The notes under the pieces are model-generated. The model made no database searches, was not told where the DNA came from, and saw nothing but the letters and a program-made list of their open reading frames with translations. The position numbers and the translations under genes were made by a program. DNA of 64,000 bases from the NCBI GenBank assembly GCA_027118455.1, contig JAJAYZ010000017.1:1-64000 (forward strand), read 5' to 3'. The stretch is from Actinomycetes bacterium (GTDB lineage Bacteria > Actinomycetota > Actinomycetes > JAHEKZ01). The first letter of the stretch is position 1. Every line of letters begins with the position of its first letter. Shown in pieces: positions 9,695-18,321 of this stretch.

Positions 9695-10843
9695 TCAGCC
9701 GGAGAGGCGCACCGGCATGATCAGGTACCGGTAGCTGCCGTCACTCGGCTTTTCTGGGTCAACCCGTCCGGCGATCACAGCCGGTTTGGTCGAAGTGGTG
9801 AATGAGATCTCGGTATGGGCAGCCCCCAGCGCACCGATCCCCTCCTGCAGGAACTGTGGGTTGAACGCAATCGTCAACGGCTCACCGGAGTAGGCGCAGT
9901 TGAGTGACTCAACCGCTTGCGCTTCATCGCCTGCCCCAGCTTCGACAACAACCTGTCCCTCGTCGAAGGAGAGCCGCACCGGGGTGTTGCGATCGGCAAC
10001 CAGGGCGACGCGCTTGACCGTCTCCAGCAGTGCGGCCGACTCGACAACAGCCACTGAGCTCGACTCCGAAGGCAGCAGCGCGCGGTACTTAGGAAACTCA
10101 CCATCGAGAAGTCGATTGGTGGTGCGCCGACTCTCAGCTCCAGCGGCCCCCTCGAAACCGATCAGCCCTTCGCCGGCCCCACTGCCGGTCAGAGCGATCG
10201 TCACGGTGTCGGCATCTGCCAACGCGCGTGCCGTGTCAGCCAATGAACGTCCTTGAACAAGCGCAACCGTGCTCAGGTCGGTACGCCCCGGCGTCCACTG
10301 GAGCTCGCGCACCGCGAGGCGGTACCGATCGGTGGCAGCCAGCACGAGGCGGTCTCCGTCGAACTCCACCCGGATTCCAGTGAGAACCGGCAGTGTGTCG
10401 TCACGACCGACCGCGACAGCGACCTGGGCAACAGCAGCAGCAAAGACATCTCCCGGCAGAGTGCCGGCCGGGTCAGGCATCGCCGGAAGTGAAGGGTAAT
10501 CCTCGCGGGGCAGCGTCTGCAGGCTGAACTTGGACGTACCGCAGACCAGCTGGGCCTTGCGCTCGCTCTCTTCAGTTGCCATCTCGACGGGACGGTCGGG
10601 AAGGCTGCGGGTGATATCGGCCAGAAGCCGCCCAGAGACCAAGATCGATCCAGGCTCACTGACGTCGGCCCGAACTTCGACCCTGGCTGAGACTTCGTAG
10701 TCGAAGGAGCTGAGGGTCAAACCACCGTCCTCGGCGTCGATGAGGAGGCCGGCGAGCACCGGCAGAGGCGGCCGAGCTGGCAGGCTGCGCGCAGCCCAGG
10801 CAACAGCCTCGGCAAAGACGTCACGTTCGACGCGGAACTTCAC
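9695..10843 (-). CDS. dnaN: DNA polymerase III beta clamp
   Basis: 382 residues with three clamp domains. It starts MKFRVERDVFAEAVAWAAR and ends in the conserved YLIMPVRL tail, which is the end of domain III that contributes to the protein-binding pocket. It forms the ring-shaped sliding clamp of the replisome. It begins with GTG and is preceded by the dnaA-dnaN intergenic region containing DnaA-box-like sites. Confidence 0.97.
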   Translation of the reverse strand: MKFRVERDVFAEAVAWAARSLPARPPLPVLAGLLIDAEDGGLTLSSFDYEVSARVEVRADVSEPGSILVSGRLLADITRSLPDRPVEMATEESERKAQLVCGTSKFSLQTLPREDYPSLPAMPDPAGTLPGDVFAAAVAQVAVAVGRDDTLPVLTGIRVEFDGDRLVLAATDRYRLAVRELQWTPGRTDLSTVALVQGRSLADTARALADADTVTIALTGSGAGEGLIGFEGAAGAESRRTTNRLLDGEFPKYRALLPSESSSVAVVESAALLETVKRVALVADRNTPVRLSFDEGQVVVEAGAGDEAQAVESLNCAYSGEPLTIAFNPQFLQEGIGALGAAHTEISFTTSTKPAVIAGRVDPEKPSDGSYRYLIMPVRLSG

Positions 10844-11235
10844 GAAAGATCCTCCGGATCAGGGCTTTGGACGCCGGACGCACGAGAGTACCTGCATCGA
10901 GGCGGTTACTTTAGGTGATCGAGGGTCGGATGGGGGTTTGTGACTTACTGCGGTGTTTCGCTGGAGTGATGAAGGAGTACTCGTCGTCGTAGTCGGTGCG
11001 GTGGACAGTGGGGACGACCAGCGTTTCCGCAGGTCACGGCGGTGATTGGCGTCCACAGGTGGGTGTGTTCTTCCGGCGACTTCCCGGTGACCGGCGGTGG
11101 ACGACCAGATGAACGATCCGTGACGTCCACCGGTCATCCCCAGGTAACGCATGATATCAGGCACATAGTCCACAGGGTTGTCCCCAGCGTGTGCACCCAG
11201 CGTGACCGCTGGATCTAAACAGTGAGTCACGATCG
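10844..11235. other. oriC: Probable oriC segment between dnaA and dnaN
   Basis: 392 bp without a gene. It contains several sequences close to the DnaA box TTRTCCACA: 11049-11057 (gcgtccaca, two mismatches), 11133-11141 (tcatcccca, two), 11166-11174 (tagtccaca, one) and 11178-11186 (ttgtcccca, one). Actinobacterial origins usually lie here and use many degenerate boxes. The gene orientation (dnaN, recF and gyrBA leftward, rpmH to parB rightward) also diverges from this neighbourhood. The unwinding element cannot be fixed by eye. Confidence 0.7.
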
Positions 11236-12663
11236 TCAGCCCTGCCGCGCCTGTGACTTGATCCGGTTGGTCAACTCAGTCACCTGGTTGTAGACGCTGC
11301 GTCGCTCAGCCATGAGCTGACGGATCTTACGGTCAGCGTGCATCACCGTGGTGTGGTCGCGACCACCGAACTGCTGGCCGATCTTCGGCAGCGACAGATC
11401 GGTCAGCTCGCGGCAGAGGTACATGGCGATCTGGCGGGCGTTGACCAAGACTCTGGAGCGGCTTGAGCCGCAGAGGTCGTCCAGGGTCAACCCGAAGTAG
11501 GCGGCGGTCTGGGCCATGATCAGCGCGCTGGTGACTTCAGGCCCGCTGCTTTCGGGGATGAGGTCCTTGAGCACGATCTCGGCGAGCGCGCGATCTACCG
11601 GCTGGCGGTTCAGACTGGCGAACGCGGTTACCCGGATGAGTGCGCCTTCGAGTTCACGAATGTTCGTGGCGATCTTGCTCGCGATGAACTCCAAGACCTC
11701 GGGTGGGGCTTGGAGTTTCTCTTGGGCCGCCTTCTTGCGGAGGATCGCAATTCTGGTCTCGAGGTCGGGTGGTTGCACGTCGGTGGTGAGTCCCCACGTG
11801 AAGCGAGTACGCATCCGGTCTTCGAATCCGGAGAGCTGCTGGGGCGAGACGTCGCTGGTGATGACGATCTGCTTGTTTGCGGTGTGCAGCGTGTTAAAGG
11901 TGTGGAAGAACTCTTCCTGCGTCTGGACACGGCCCTGCAGGAACTGGATGTCGTCGATCAGCAAGACGTCAATGTCGCGGTAGCGGCGCTGGAAGGCCTG
12001 TGCCTTGTCGTCGCGAATCGAGTTGATGAAGTCGTTGGTGAACTCTTCGGAACTGACGTAGAGAACCCGTGTGCCGGCGTAGAGGTTGCGCGCGTAGTGC
12101 CCAATGGCGTGCAAAAGGTGAGTCTTTCCCAGCCCGGAGCCGCCATAAATGAAGAGCGGGTTGTACGCCTTGGCCGGTGCCTCAGCGACCGCAACTGCGG
12201 CAGCGTGGGCAAAGCGGTTGCTGGCCCCGATCACGAATGTGTCGAAGGTGTACTTCGGGTTCAGTCGCGAGTCGGAGTCGAACCGTGGAACGGGGGAGCC
12301 CGTTCCGGGGCGAACGGCGGAGTAGTCGGCGATACGGACCGCGTCAGCGGCGAGAGTCTCAGCGTCCAACTCGTCGTCGTCGGCGCCGGGAAGTTCGCTG
12401 GCAAGCTCTGGCTCGACGGTGACGGCGATGCGTACTTCGCGACCCAACTCACGGGAGAGGACTTCGGTGACGTGCGGTCGCAGCCTGCTCTCGATGAGGT
12501 CTTTGGTGAAGTCATTAGGAGCGGCGAGCAGGGCGGTGTCCTCGACCACCCCAACCGGACGGGTGAGGCGCAAGAAGGCGCCAGCCTGGGGTCCAGCCTC
12601 GTCGGCCAGGGTGTCGAGCACCCGATTCCAGACGGTGGCCAAGTCTTGGGTCTGCGTGGTCAC
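11236..12663 (-). CDS. dnaA: Chromosomal replication initiator DnaA
   Basis: 475 residues from the GTG at 12663; an upstream ATG in the same frame would add 70 residues encoded by the DnaA-box region and is rejected. Domain I is at about 1-85 and an acidic linker at 85-135. The AAA+ domain has Walker [10 protein letters not shown], Walker [10 protein letters not shown] and a sensor-like TSDVSP segment. Domain IV ends with the DNA-binding signature [18 protein letters not shown]-DnaA binds the boxes on either side of the gene and opens the origin. The box cluster upstream suggests autoregulation. Confidence 0.98.
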   Translation of the reverse strand: MTTQTQDLATVWNRVLDTLADEAGPQAGAFLRLTRPVGVVEDTALLAAPNDFTKDLIESRLRPHVTEVLSRELGREVRIAVTVEPELASELPGADDDELDAETLAADAVRIADYSAVRPGTGSPVPRFDSDSRLNPKYTFDTFVIGASNRFAHAAAVAVAEAPAKAYNPLFIYGGSGLGKTHLLHAIGHYARNLYAGTRVLYVSSEEFTNDFINSIRDDKAQAFQRRYRDIDVLLIDDIQFLQGRVQTQEEFFHTFNTLHTANKQIVITSDVSPQQLSGFEDRMRTRFTWGLTTDVQPPDLETRIAILRKKAAQEKLQAPPEVLEFIASKIATNIRELEGALIRVTAFASLNRQPVDRALAEIVLKDLIPESSGPEVTSALIMAQTAAYFGLTLDDLCGSSRSRVLVNARQIAMYLCRELTDLSLPKIGQQFGGRDHTTVMHADRKIRQLMAERRSVYNQVTELTNRIKSQARQG

Positions 12664-12703
12664 AGGCGCCCTTCCACTTCTCCCCGAGCTCTTCTGTGAT
12701 CTG

Positions 12704-12872
12704 TCGTCCACAGCCGAAGATCGCAGGTCAGGGCCTAGATCCACATGTTCATCCACAGGCTGTGGGTGGAACAGATCACCGCAACCAGGACGGATCGGCC
12801 GGTGGCCGGTTGACCTGAGTGCGCTGGCGGACGCTACCGGGCTGAACCGATGGAGTCCAGCGGTTGTCCACA
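12704..12872. promoter_or_regulatory. DnaA-box cluster upstream of dnaA
   Basis: A perfect DnaA box ttgtccaca lies at 12864-12872. Near matches lie at 12704-12712 (tcgtccaca, one mismatch), 12737-12745 (agatccaca, two) and 12749-12757 (tcatccaca, one). They sit just before the dnaA start, so they may serve autoregulation, a second part of the origin, or both. Confidence 0.65.
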
Positions 12873-13163
12873 ACTAAGAGCAACCGTAGCGAGGGATGTT
12901 CGGCGTGTCTCCCCCGCCCCCATAGCAAGGTTTGAAACACTGGGGGGTTTGTCTCCTGGGCCCAAGTTACGACCGATGCCGGGTTTGAAGCGTCAGTCGC
13001 CAGCGATGGGTCGAGGCCGCCCGGTTTGACCCAACCCCGCCCCTCCGTTGTACCGTAGGGCGTTGCGGGTTCAACCCGCTGCGAGCATGCGTGCTGTTCA
13101 CCCTTGACCTGCCCAGCGGGGGCTGCCCCCGCCCTGCCCACCAGTCAGACCTCGGAGCCCCTC
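12873..13163. other. Rest of the dnaA-rpmH intergenic region
   Basis: About 290 bp with no convincing gene; the short frames present have no family features. It must contain the rightward rpmH promoter and probably the leftward dnaA promoter. I see no further DnaA boxes of good quality here. Confidence 0.5.
13026..13056 (+). promoter_or_regulatory. Possible rpmH promoter
   Basis: TTGACC at 13026-13031 and TACCGT at 13051-13056 resemble actinobacterial sigma-70-type boxes. The spacing of 19 is longer than ideal. They lie about 108 bp upstream of the rpmH start. Confidence 0.35.
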
Positions 13164-13301
13164 GTGTCAAAGCGTACGTTCCAGCCCAACAACAGGCGTC
13201 GGGCCAAGACCCACGGCTTCCGGCTCCGGATGCGCACCCGCGCCGGCCGCTCCATCCTTTCGGCGCGCCGCCGTAAGGGCCGCGACCGTCTCGCTGCCTG
13301 A
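13164..13301 (+). CDS. rpmH: Ribosomal protein bL34
   Basis: 45 residues from the GTG at 13164: [20 protein letters not shown] is the classic L34 start, followed by a very basic tail. Length is normal. The upstream in-frame start would add 20 non-homologous residues. It is the first gene of the rightward rpmH-rnpA-yidD-yidC-jag unit and stops 3 bp before rnpA. Confidence 0.97.
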   Translation: MSKRTFQPNNRRRAKTHGFRLRMRTRAGRSILSARRRKGRDRLAA

Positions 13302-13304
13302 CCG

Positions 13305-13664
13305 GTGCTGCCCGCGGCCCGTCGGATGCGCCGGAGCGTCGACTTCACCGCTGCCGTTCGGCGTGGACGTCGGGCTTGGCGTCCCACCCTCGTCCTTCAC
13401 GTGAGGTCAAGGCAAGAGTGTTCAGAGCCGGCCCGGGTCGGTCTCATCGTGAGCAAGGCGGTTGGTAACGCAGTGACGCGGCACCGAGTCTCGCGCCGGC
13501 TCCGGGCTGTCTGTGCCCAGGGTGTTGATGGCTGGGGCGCCGGTGATCTCGTCGTGATTCGGGCCCTTCCGGCCGCTGCCGCAGCCACCTCGGACCAGTT
13601 GGCCAACGATCTGGACCAGGCCGCGTCGCGGCTGGGGCTTGCCCACTCAGCAGATGCCTCGTGA
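13305..13664 (+). CDS. rnpA: Ribonuclease P protein component
   Basis: 119 residues. The RNase P protein, which helps the catalytic RNA mature tRNA 5' ends. It has the family pattern: an N-terminal RRSVDFTAAVRRGRRA segment, a beta strand ending VGLIVSKAVGNAVTRHRVSRR (the RNR-type motif is NAVTRHRVSRRLR), and a C-terminal helix. The GTG start is 3 bp after rpmH and the TGA overlaps the yidD GTG, so translation is probably coupled. Confidence 0.95.
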   Translation: MLPAARRMRRSVDFTAAVRRGRRAWRPTLVLHVRSRQECSEPARVGLIVSKAVGNAVTRHRVSRRLRAVCAQGVDGWGAGDLVVIRALPAAAAATSDQLANDLDQAASRLGLAHSADAS

Positions 13665-13957
13665 GTGCGCGGCGGATCTTCCTTGCAGTGGTGATGGCTC
13701 CGCTGTGGTTCTATCGCAACGTCATATCGCCGCTGACTCCGCGGACGTGCCGCTACTACCCCTCGTGCTCGGCGTATGCCGAACAAGCCTTGAAAACCCA
13801 CGGAGTGCTAAGCGGCAGCTGGCTGGCTGTCCGCCGCCTGGGCCGTTGTCACCCGTGGGCGCCAGGCGGCGTCGACCATGTGCCGCCCCGAACTTCGCGC
13901 GACAGCGACGTCGCATCGACGCCAGAGAACAGGAGCGTGACCCATGGGTCTGCTTGA
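13661..13957 (+). CDS. yidD: Membrane insertion efficiency factor YidD
   Basis: 98 residues. An amphipathic N-terminal helix (ARRIFLAVVMAPLWFYRNVI) is followed by the conserved YidD core TPRTCRYYPSCSAYAEQAL with its cysteines, then the GRCHPWAPGGVDHVP motif. It assists YidC-dependent insertion at the inner face of the membrane. GTG start within GTGA of rnpA; it overlaps yidC by 14 bp. Confidence 0.95.
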   Translation: MSARRIFLAVVMAPLWFYRNVISPLTPRTCRYYPSCSAYAEQALKTHGVLSGSWLAVRRLGRCHPWAPGGVDHVPPRTSRDSDVASTPENRSVTHGSA

Positions 13958-14906
13958 TCCGCTCTATTGGGCCGTCGCCTGGGTGCTGGTGACCTGGCAC
14001 TCATTCTTGAGCTTGATCCTCCCCAAGGACAGTGGAGCGGCCTGGTCGCTGTCCATTGTCGGTCTGGTTCTGGTCATCCGGATCCTGCTGATCCCGCTCT
14101 TCGTCAAGCAGATCAAGGCGCAGCGGGCCCTGCAGATCCTCCAGCCGGAGATCAAGGCGCTCCAGAAGCGGTTCAAGGACGATCGCCAGAAGCAGTCTGA
14201 AGAGATGATGAAGCTCTACCGCGAGAACGGAACGAACCCGTTCTCGTCGTGTCTGCCGATCATCTTGCAGATGCCGATCTTCTTCGCGCTCTTCCATGTC
14301 CTCAAGTACGGAGTGGCCGAGGACAACCCGATCGGGCCGATGACACAGACGCTGGTCAACTCCGCGGGGCACGCGACCATCTTCGGGGCACCGATCTCAG
14401 TGGGCTTCCTGGGGTCAGATGATACAAATGTGAAGATTGTCTCAGGTGTCCTGATTGTTCTGATGACTTTCACGACCTTCATTACCCAGAAGCAGCTCAT
14501 GGTGAAGGGGATCGCCAACGCTGACTCCAACCCGTTCCTGCAGCAGCAGAAGTTGCTCGTCTACGTCTTTCCGTTCATGTTCGCGATCTTCGGGATCAAC
14601 TTTCCCATTGGTGTCTTGATCTACTGGCTCACCACCAACCTCTGGTCCATGGGCCAGCAGTACTGGGTGATTCGCAACAACCCGGCGCCCGGCAGTCAGG
14701 CCTTCACCGAGTGGGAGGAACGCCAGGAACGCAAAGCCGCCAAGAAGGGTGGAGTAGACGACAGCGCTCCGACCATCGTCGAGGATGCCCCTGTGGCTGA
14801 GCCTGAGCCCCGGGTGGTCCGTCACCAGCCCAAGCGCAAACCACGCAGCCAACGTAGGGGGCGTTCCGGCGGAGCCGAGCCCAGCCCGAACGAGGAGACA
14901 CCATGA
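13944..14906 (+). CDS. yidC: Membrane protein insertase YidC
   Basis: 320 residues of the short, Gram-positive type. Membrane segments lie near residues 5-25, 28-52, 95-120, 155-180 and 195-220. The cytoplasmic hairpin between the second and third is basic and carries QRALQILQPEIKALQKRFKD. The C-terminal tail is rich in Lys/Arg (KPRSQRRGRSGG) and could contact ribosomes. It inserts and folds membrane proteins with or without SecYEG. The ATG at 13944 overlaps yidD and the stop overlaps the jag ATG (ATGA). Confidence 0.96.
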   Translation: MGLLDPLYWAVAWVLVTWHSFLSLILPKDSGAAWSLSIVGLVLVIRILLIPLFVKQIKAQRALQILQPEIKALQKRFKDDRQKQSEEMMKLYRENGTNPFSSCLPIILQMPIFFALFHVLKYGVAEDNPIGPMTQTLVNSAGHATIFGAPISVGFLGSDDTNVKIVSGVLIVLMTFTTFITQKQLMVKGIANADSNPFLQQQKLLVYVFPFMFAIFGINFPIGVLIYWLTTNLWSMGQQYWVIRNNPAPGSQAFTEWEERQERKAAKKGGVDDSAPTIVEDAPVAEPEPRVVRHQPKRKPRSQRRGRSGGAEPSPNEETP

Positions 14907-15433
14907 GCGAGACCGCAGAGACCACGACCGAGACCACCACCGAGATTGCCCCGGAGGCCAGCGAAACTCCGAAGCTGGCCCAGCGGCTCGAGCGCGAGGG
15001 CGACATCGCCGCCGACTATATCGAAGAGCTCTTGGATATCGCCGACCTCGATGGCGACATCGACATGGATGTTGAGGGTGAGCGAGCCATGGTGTCGCTT
15101 GTCGGGGGAAACCTCGACCACCTGGTGGGGGACCAAGGGGCCGTCGTCGACGCCCTGCAAGAGCTGACGAGGCTCGCCGTCCTCCGCGAGACTGGGGAGC
15201 GGAGCAGGTTGATGCTCGATGTGGCCGGTTGGCGGCAGGGCAAGCGCGAGGCACTGACCTTGGCCGGCACCGCGGCGGCCGCAACGGCCCACGAGACGGG
15301 CAAGCCGGTCAGCCTCGATTCCATGACGCCGTTCGAGCGCAAGATCGTGCACGATGCCGTTGCTGCTGCCGGGCTTACCAGCGAGTCAGAGGGTCAAGAG
15401 CCGAACCGCCACGTCGTCGTCCTGCCTTCCTGA
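14903..15433 (+). CDS. jag: Jag/KhpB-like RNA-binding protein (KH-R3H)
   Basis: 176 residues. An acidic Thr/Glu-rich start (1-25) precedes a KH-like domain (about 40-100, with GNLDHLVGDQGAVVDALQ as a GxxG-type loop) and a C-terminal R3H domain (about 105-165, with the SLDSMTPFERKIVHDAV motif). The family binds RNA and in Firmicutes affects cell elongation and division. The long Jag-N domain of Bacillus is missing, as in other actinobacteria. Coupled to yidC by ATGA. Confidence 0.93.
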   Translation: MSETAETTTETTTEIAPEASETPKLAQRLEREGDIAADYIEELLDIADLDGDIDMDVEGERAMVSLVGGNLDHLVGDQGAVVDALQELTRLAVLRETGERSRLMLDVAGWRQGKREALTLAGTAAAATAHETGKPVSLDSMTPFERKIVHDAVAAAGLTSESEGQEPNRHVVVLPS

Positions 15434-15473
15434 GTCATGGCACGACCGACCGGGTGCCGTTGATGCGGCGCCG

Positions 15474-16163
15474 TTGTTTCACGTGAAACAACCCACGTCC
15501 GTCCCGTCGCTTCCGGCCCCACCGGAAGTGCGGGTTCGGTTCGGCACAGCCACTGCCAAGGCCGAGCGGTACGCGGGATGGTTGGCTGGTCCTGGCGTTG
15601 AGCGGGGGTTGCTCGGACCGAGAGAAGTCGACCGGATCTGGGGCCGACACCTGCTGAACTGCGCGGTTCTCGATCAGTACCTGCCGCGCGGTAGCAGCGT
15701 CTGCGACCTCGGTTCGGGTGCCGGCCTACCTGGGCTGGTGCTGGCCCTGCTGCGTCCGGACTGTTCGATGGTGCTCCTCGAACCACTTCTGCGGCGGGCG
15801 ACCTTCCTCGAGGAGGTGGTCGCTGACCTGGAGATTTCGGGGGTCACCGTCGCGCGAGCGCGAGCTGAGGACTACGCCAGCCAGGATCGGCGCCACGACG
15901 CCGTAGTGGCCAGGGCGGTAGCCCCGCTCGATCGACTTGTGGGCTGGGCGATGCCATTGCTGCGACCCGGTGGCGTCTTGTTGGCCCAGAAAGGTGCTGC
16001 GGCGTTCGACGAACTCGAAGCGGCTCGTCCGGCTCTCGACCGGTGGGGAGTGGGCGAGCGGGACGTTCTGGTCGTCGCTGAAGGCGGTAGCGTGACGTAC
16101 ATCGTCCGGGTGGCCCGCCCACTCCACCCACCCCGGACCCAGCGCCCAGCGGAGGACGAATGA
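15474..16163 (+). CDS. rsmG: 16S rRNA (guanine-527-N7)-methyltransferase RsmG
   Basis: About 229 residues. A Rossmann-type methyltransferase with the SAM motif CDLGSGAGLPGLVLALLRP and an RAVAPLDRLVGWAMPLL segment typical of GidB/RsmG. It methylates G527 of 16S rRNA; loss in other species gives low-level streptomycin resistance. The start is uncertain: TTG 15474 (product FHVKQ...) or GTG 15483 fit the gap after jag, whereas an ATG at 15354 would overlap jag by 80 bp. The parS sequence forms the first codons. The stop overlaps parA (ATGA). Confidence 0.9.
   Translation: MFHVKQPTSVPSLPAPPEVRVRFGTATAKAERYAGWLAGPGVERGLLGPREVDRIWGRHLLNCAVLDQYLPRGSSVCDLGSGAGLPGLVLALLRPDCSMVLLEPLLRRATFLEEVVADLEISGVTVARARAEDYASQDRRHDAVVARAVAPLDRLVGWAMPLLRPGGVLLAQKGAAAFDELEAARPALDRWGVGERDVLVVAEGGSVTYIVRVARPLHPPRTQRPAEDE
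15475..15490. promoter_or_regulatory. parS: parS centromere site 1
   Basis: TGTTTCACGTGAAACA, a perfect 16-bp palindrome identical to the universal ParB-binding parS consensus, about 1.7 kb from parB and close to the origin. Confidence 0.97.
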
Positions 16164-17146
16164 ACGAGGACCCACCCGCCCCGACGGAAATGGTCTACCC
16201 GTTGACCTCCACCGAGCCCGATGTTTCACGTGAAACCGAACCTCTCCCGGACGACGAGACCCCAATCGCGGCGGCAGCGGCCACCGCTGCTCGGATCCGG
16301 GGCGGCCGCACCGATACCTGGCCGCGGCCAGTTTCGACCCGGGTTCTCACGGTGGCCAACCAGAAAGGTGGCGTTGGCAAAACCACGACAACGGTCAACA
16401 TCGCTGCCGCTCTGGCGCTGCACGGCCTCCGGGTTCTCGTCATCGACCTTGACCCCCAGGGAAATGCCTCGACGGCGTTGGCGGTGCCGCACCATGCCGG
16501 TGAGCCGAGCGTCTATGAGGTACTCATTGAAGGTGAGCCACTGGCTACGGCTCTCCATGAGGTCGAGGCTGTGCCTGGCCTGGCCTGCGTTCCGGCGACC
16601 ATCGACCTGGCCGGTGCCGAGATCGAGCTGGTCTCCCTGGTCGCCAGGGAGAGCCGGCTCCAGCGTGCCCTGAGCGCGTTGTTGCAGGAATCGACCGAAA
16701 CAGGCCAAGCCTTCGACTTTGTCTTCATCGACTGCCCTCCGTCCCTCGGCCTGCTCACCATCAACGCCTTTGTGGCCGCAAGCGAGGTGCTGATCCCGAT
16801 CCAGTGTGAGTACTACGCGTTGGAGGGTCTTGGGCAGTTAATCCGCAACGTCGAGCTCATCCAGTCGCACCTCAATCCGGATCTGGCCGTGTCGACCATC
16901 TTGCTCACCATGTATGACGGCCGCACTCGGCTCGCCGCGCAGGTGGCCGATGAGGTCCGCAGCCACTTCGATGATCTGGTGCTGGCCACGGCCATTCCCC
17001 GCTCGGTGCGCGTGTCGGAGGCACCGAGCTACAGCCAGACGGTTCTAACCTACGATCCTGGCAGCAGTGGCGCGCTCTCCTACCTCGAGGCGGCCCGCGA
17101 GATGGCCCACCGGGCCGCAACCGGAGGAGGTGGTGCCACGACATGA
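16160..17146 (+). CDS. parA: Chromosome partitioning ATPase ParA
   Basis: 328 residues. A disordered acidic N-terminus of about 60 residues is followed by a deviant Walker A motif [19 protein letters not shown] and a [13 protein letters not shown] Walker B-like region. ATP-bound ParA dimers coat the nucleoid and pull ParB-parS complexes apart. The ATG overlaps the rsmG stop, and the stop overlaps parB (ATGA), so rsmG-parA-parB form one unit. The second parS lies within codons of the N-terminal extension (reading DVSRETE). Confidence 0.96.
   Translation: MNEDPPAPTEMVYPLTSTEPDVSRETEPLPDDETPIAAAAATAARIRGGRTDTWPRPVSTRVLTVANQKGGVGKTTTTVNIAAALALHGLRVLVIDLDPQGNASTALAVPHHAGEPSVYEVLIEGEPLATALHEVEAVPGLACVPATIDLAGAEIELVSLVARESRLQRALSALLQESTETGQAFDFVFIDCPPSLGLLTINAFVAASEVLIPIQCEYYALEGLGQLIRNVELIQSHLNPDLAVSTILLTMYDGRTRLAAQVADEVRSHFDDLVLATAIPRSVRVSEAPSYSQTVLTYDPGSSGALSYLEAAREMAHRAATGGGGATT
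16222..16237. promoter_or_regulatory. parS: parS centromere site 2
   Basis: TGTTTCACGTGAAACC, 15 of 16 matches to the parS consensus (only the last base differs). It lies inside the parA coding sequence, 747 bp from site 1. Confidence 0.9.
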
Positions 17147-18156
17147 CCGACAAGAAGCGTGGTCTCGGACGTGGCCTCGGTGCCTTGATCCCGAGCGCAC
17201 CAGGGACCAGGACCTCCGTTGGCCCATCGGGAAGCGGGTCGCAAGTCGTCGCAGATGCACTTCTCACGCCGTCGACGCCGCCAACCGGCTCCCCAGAGCT
17301 CGAGGTGGTGCACACCCCCGGCGATGCCGCAGCAGGCCTGGCCCACTACGCCGAGATCCCCGTTGACCACATCAGCCCAAACCCTCGGCAGCCCCGGCAG
17401 GTCTTCGACGAAGAATCGCTCGCTGAGCTGGTGTTCTCGCTGCGCGAGGTGGGCCTGCTTCAGCCCATCGTGGTGCGCCCGGTCGCTGGCGACCGCTACG
17501 AGCTGGTCGCGGGCGAGCGGCGCTGGCGCGCGTCACATCAGGCCGGCTTCACGACCATCCCGGCCATTGTCCGAGACACCGCCGACGACGTCCTGCTCCG
17601 GGACGCGCTGCTCGAGAACTTGCACCGAGCTCAGCTGAACCCCTTGGAAGAGGCCGCGGCCTACGGTCAGCTGCTGAGCGACTTCGGGTGTACCCAGGAA
17701 GAGTTGGCTGCGCGAATCGGGCGCTCACGCCCTCAGGTCTCCAACACGCTGCGGCTGCTGCGGCTGCCGGCCGGCGTCCAGCGCCGGGTCGCTGCCGGGA
17801 TACTTTCGGCCGGCCACGCCCGGGCCTTGCTGGCGCTGGAGTCATCGGCAGACCAGGAACGGCTGGCCGGCCGAATCGTCGCCGAGGGCTTGTCCGTGCG
17901 GACGGTCGAAGAGTTGGTAGCCGTCGGAGATACCGGCCCCGACAAAACCACACGAAATAGGGCAAAGGCCCCCAGAAATCCAGCACTCGCTGACCTCGCG
18001 GCCGCCCTTTCGGACGAACTCGAGACCAGGGTGACCGTCGACATCGGCCGGTCCAAGGGCAAGATCACGATCACCTTCGCTTCGGTCGACGACCTCGAGC
18101 GGATCGTCGACGTCATCGCCCCGACGGCTTCCCAAACGCTGCGGGGTGACAGGTGA
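17143..18156 (+). CDS. parB: Chromosome partitioning protein ParB (CTPase)
   Basis: 337 residues. Order: an N-terminal [13 protein letters not shown] motif that stimulates ParA, a linker, the ParB/Srx CTP-binding domain ([20 protein letters not shown], then GERRWRAS), a helix-turn-helix ([20 protein letters not shown]) that reads parS, and a C-terminal dimerisation domain. It loads at parS and spreads, organising the origin for segregation. Starts in ATGA with parA and is itself followed by a GTGA-overlapping small gene. Confidence 0.97.
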   Translation: MTDKKRGLGRGLGALIPSAPGTRTSVGPSGSGSQVVADALLTPSTPPTGSPELEVVHTPGDAAAGLAHYAEIPVDHISPNPRQPRQVFDEESLAELVFSLREVGLLQPIVVRPVAGDRYELVAGERRWRASHQAGFTTIPAIVRDTADDVLLRDALLENLHRAQLNPLEEAAAYGQLLSDFGCTQEELAARIGRSRPQVSNTLRLLRLPAGVQRRVAAGILSAGHARALLALESSADQERLAGRIVAEGLSVRTVEELVAVGDTGPDKTTRNRAKAPRNPALADLAAALSDELETRVTVDIGRSKGKITITFASVDDLERIVDVIAPTASQTLRGDR

Positions 18157-18317
18157 GGGCACGGACGCTCGCTGCCGTGGCGGCGGGGTTCGGTCTCGGC
18201 GCGCTGGCGGCGTTCGCGCTCTCATTGGTGCGCCGGCCAATGCCGATCGATACGACCGGATACCAGCCGCCTACGCCCGCTGACGGTCCAGCGGCTGGTG
18301 ACCCCACCTCGGGGTGA
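18153..18317 (+). CDS. Small predicted membrane protein coupled to parB
   Basis: 54 residues. The GTG start overlaps the parB TGA (GTGA). The product has a basic start (VRARTL), one Ala/Gly/Leu-rich membrane helix (about residues 6-25, [20 protein letters not shown]), an RR pair and a Pro-rich tail ([13 protein letters not shown]). The topology would put the tail outside. I recognise no family. The coupling and a well-formed helix suggest it is real rather than a chance frame. It converges with the cwlM-like gene, whose stop is 5 bp away. Confidence 0.5.
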   Translation: MRARTLAAVAAGFGLGALAAFALSLVRRPMPIDTTGYQPPTPADGPAAGDPTSG

Positions 18318-18321
18318 ACGG

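Noticed and set aside
12664-12873. 70-residue N-terminal extension of DnaA
   Set aside because: It would be encoded by the DnaA-box cluster, and the GTG at 12663 precedes the conserved domain I.
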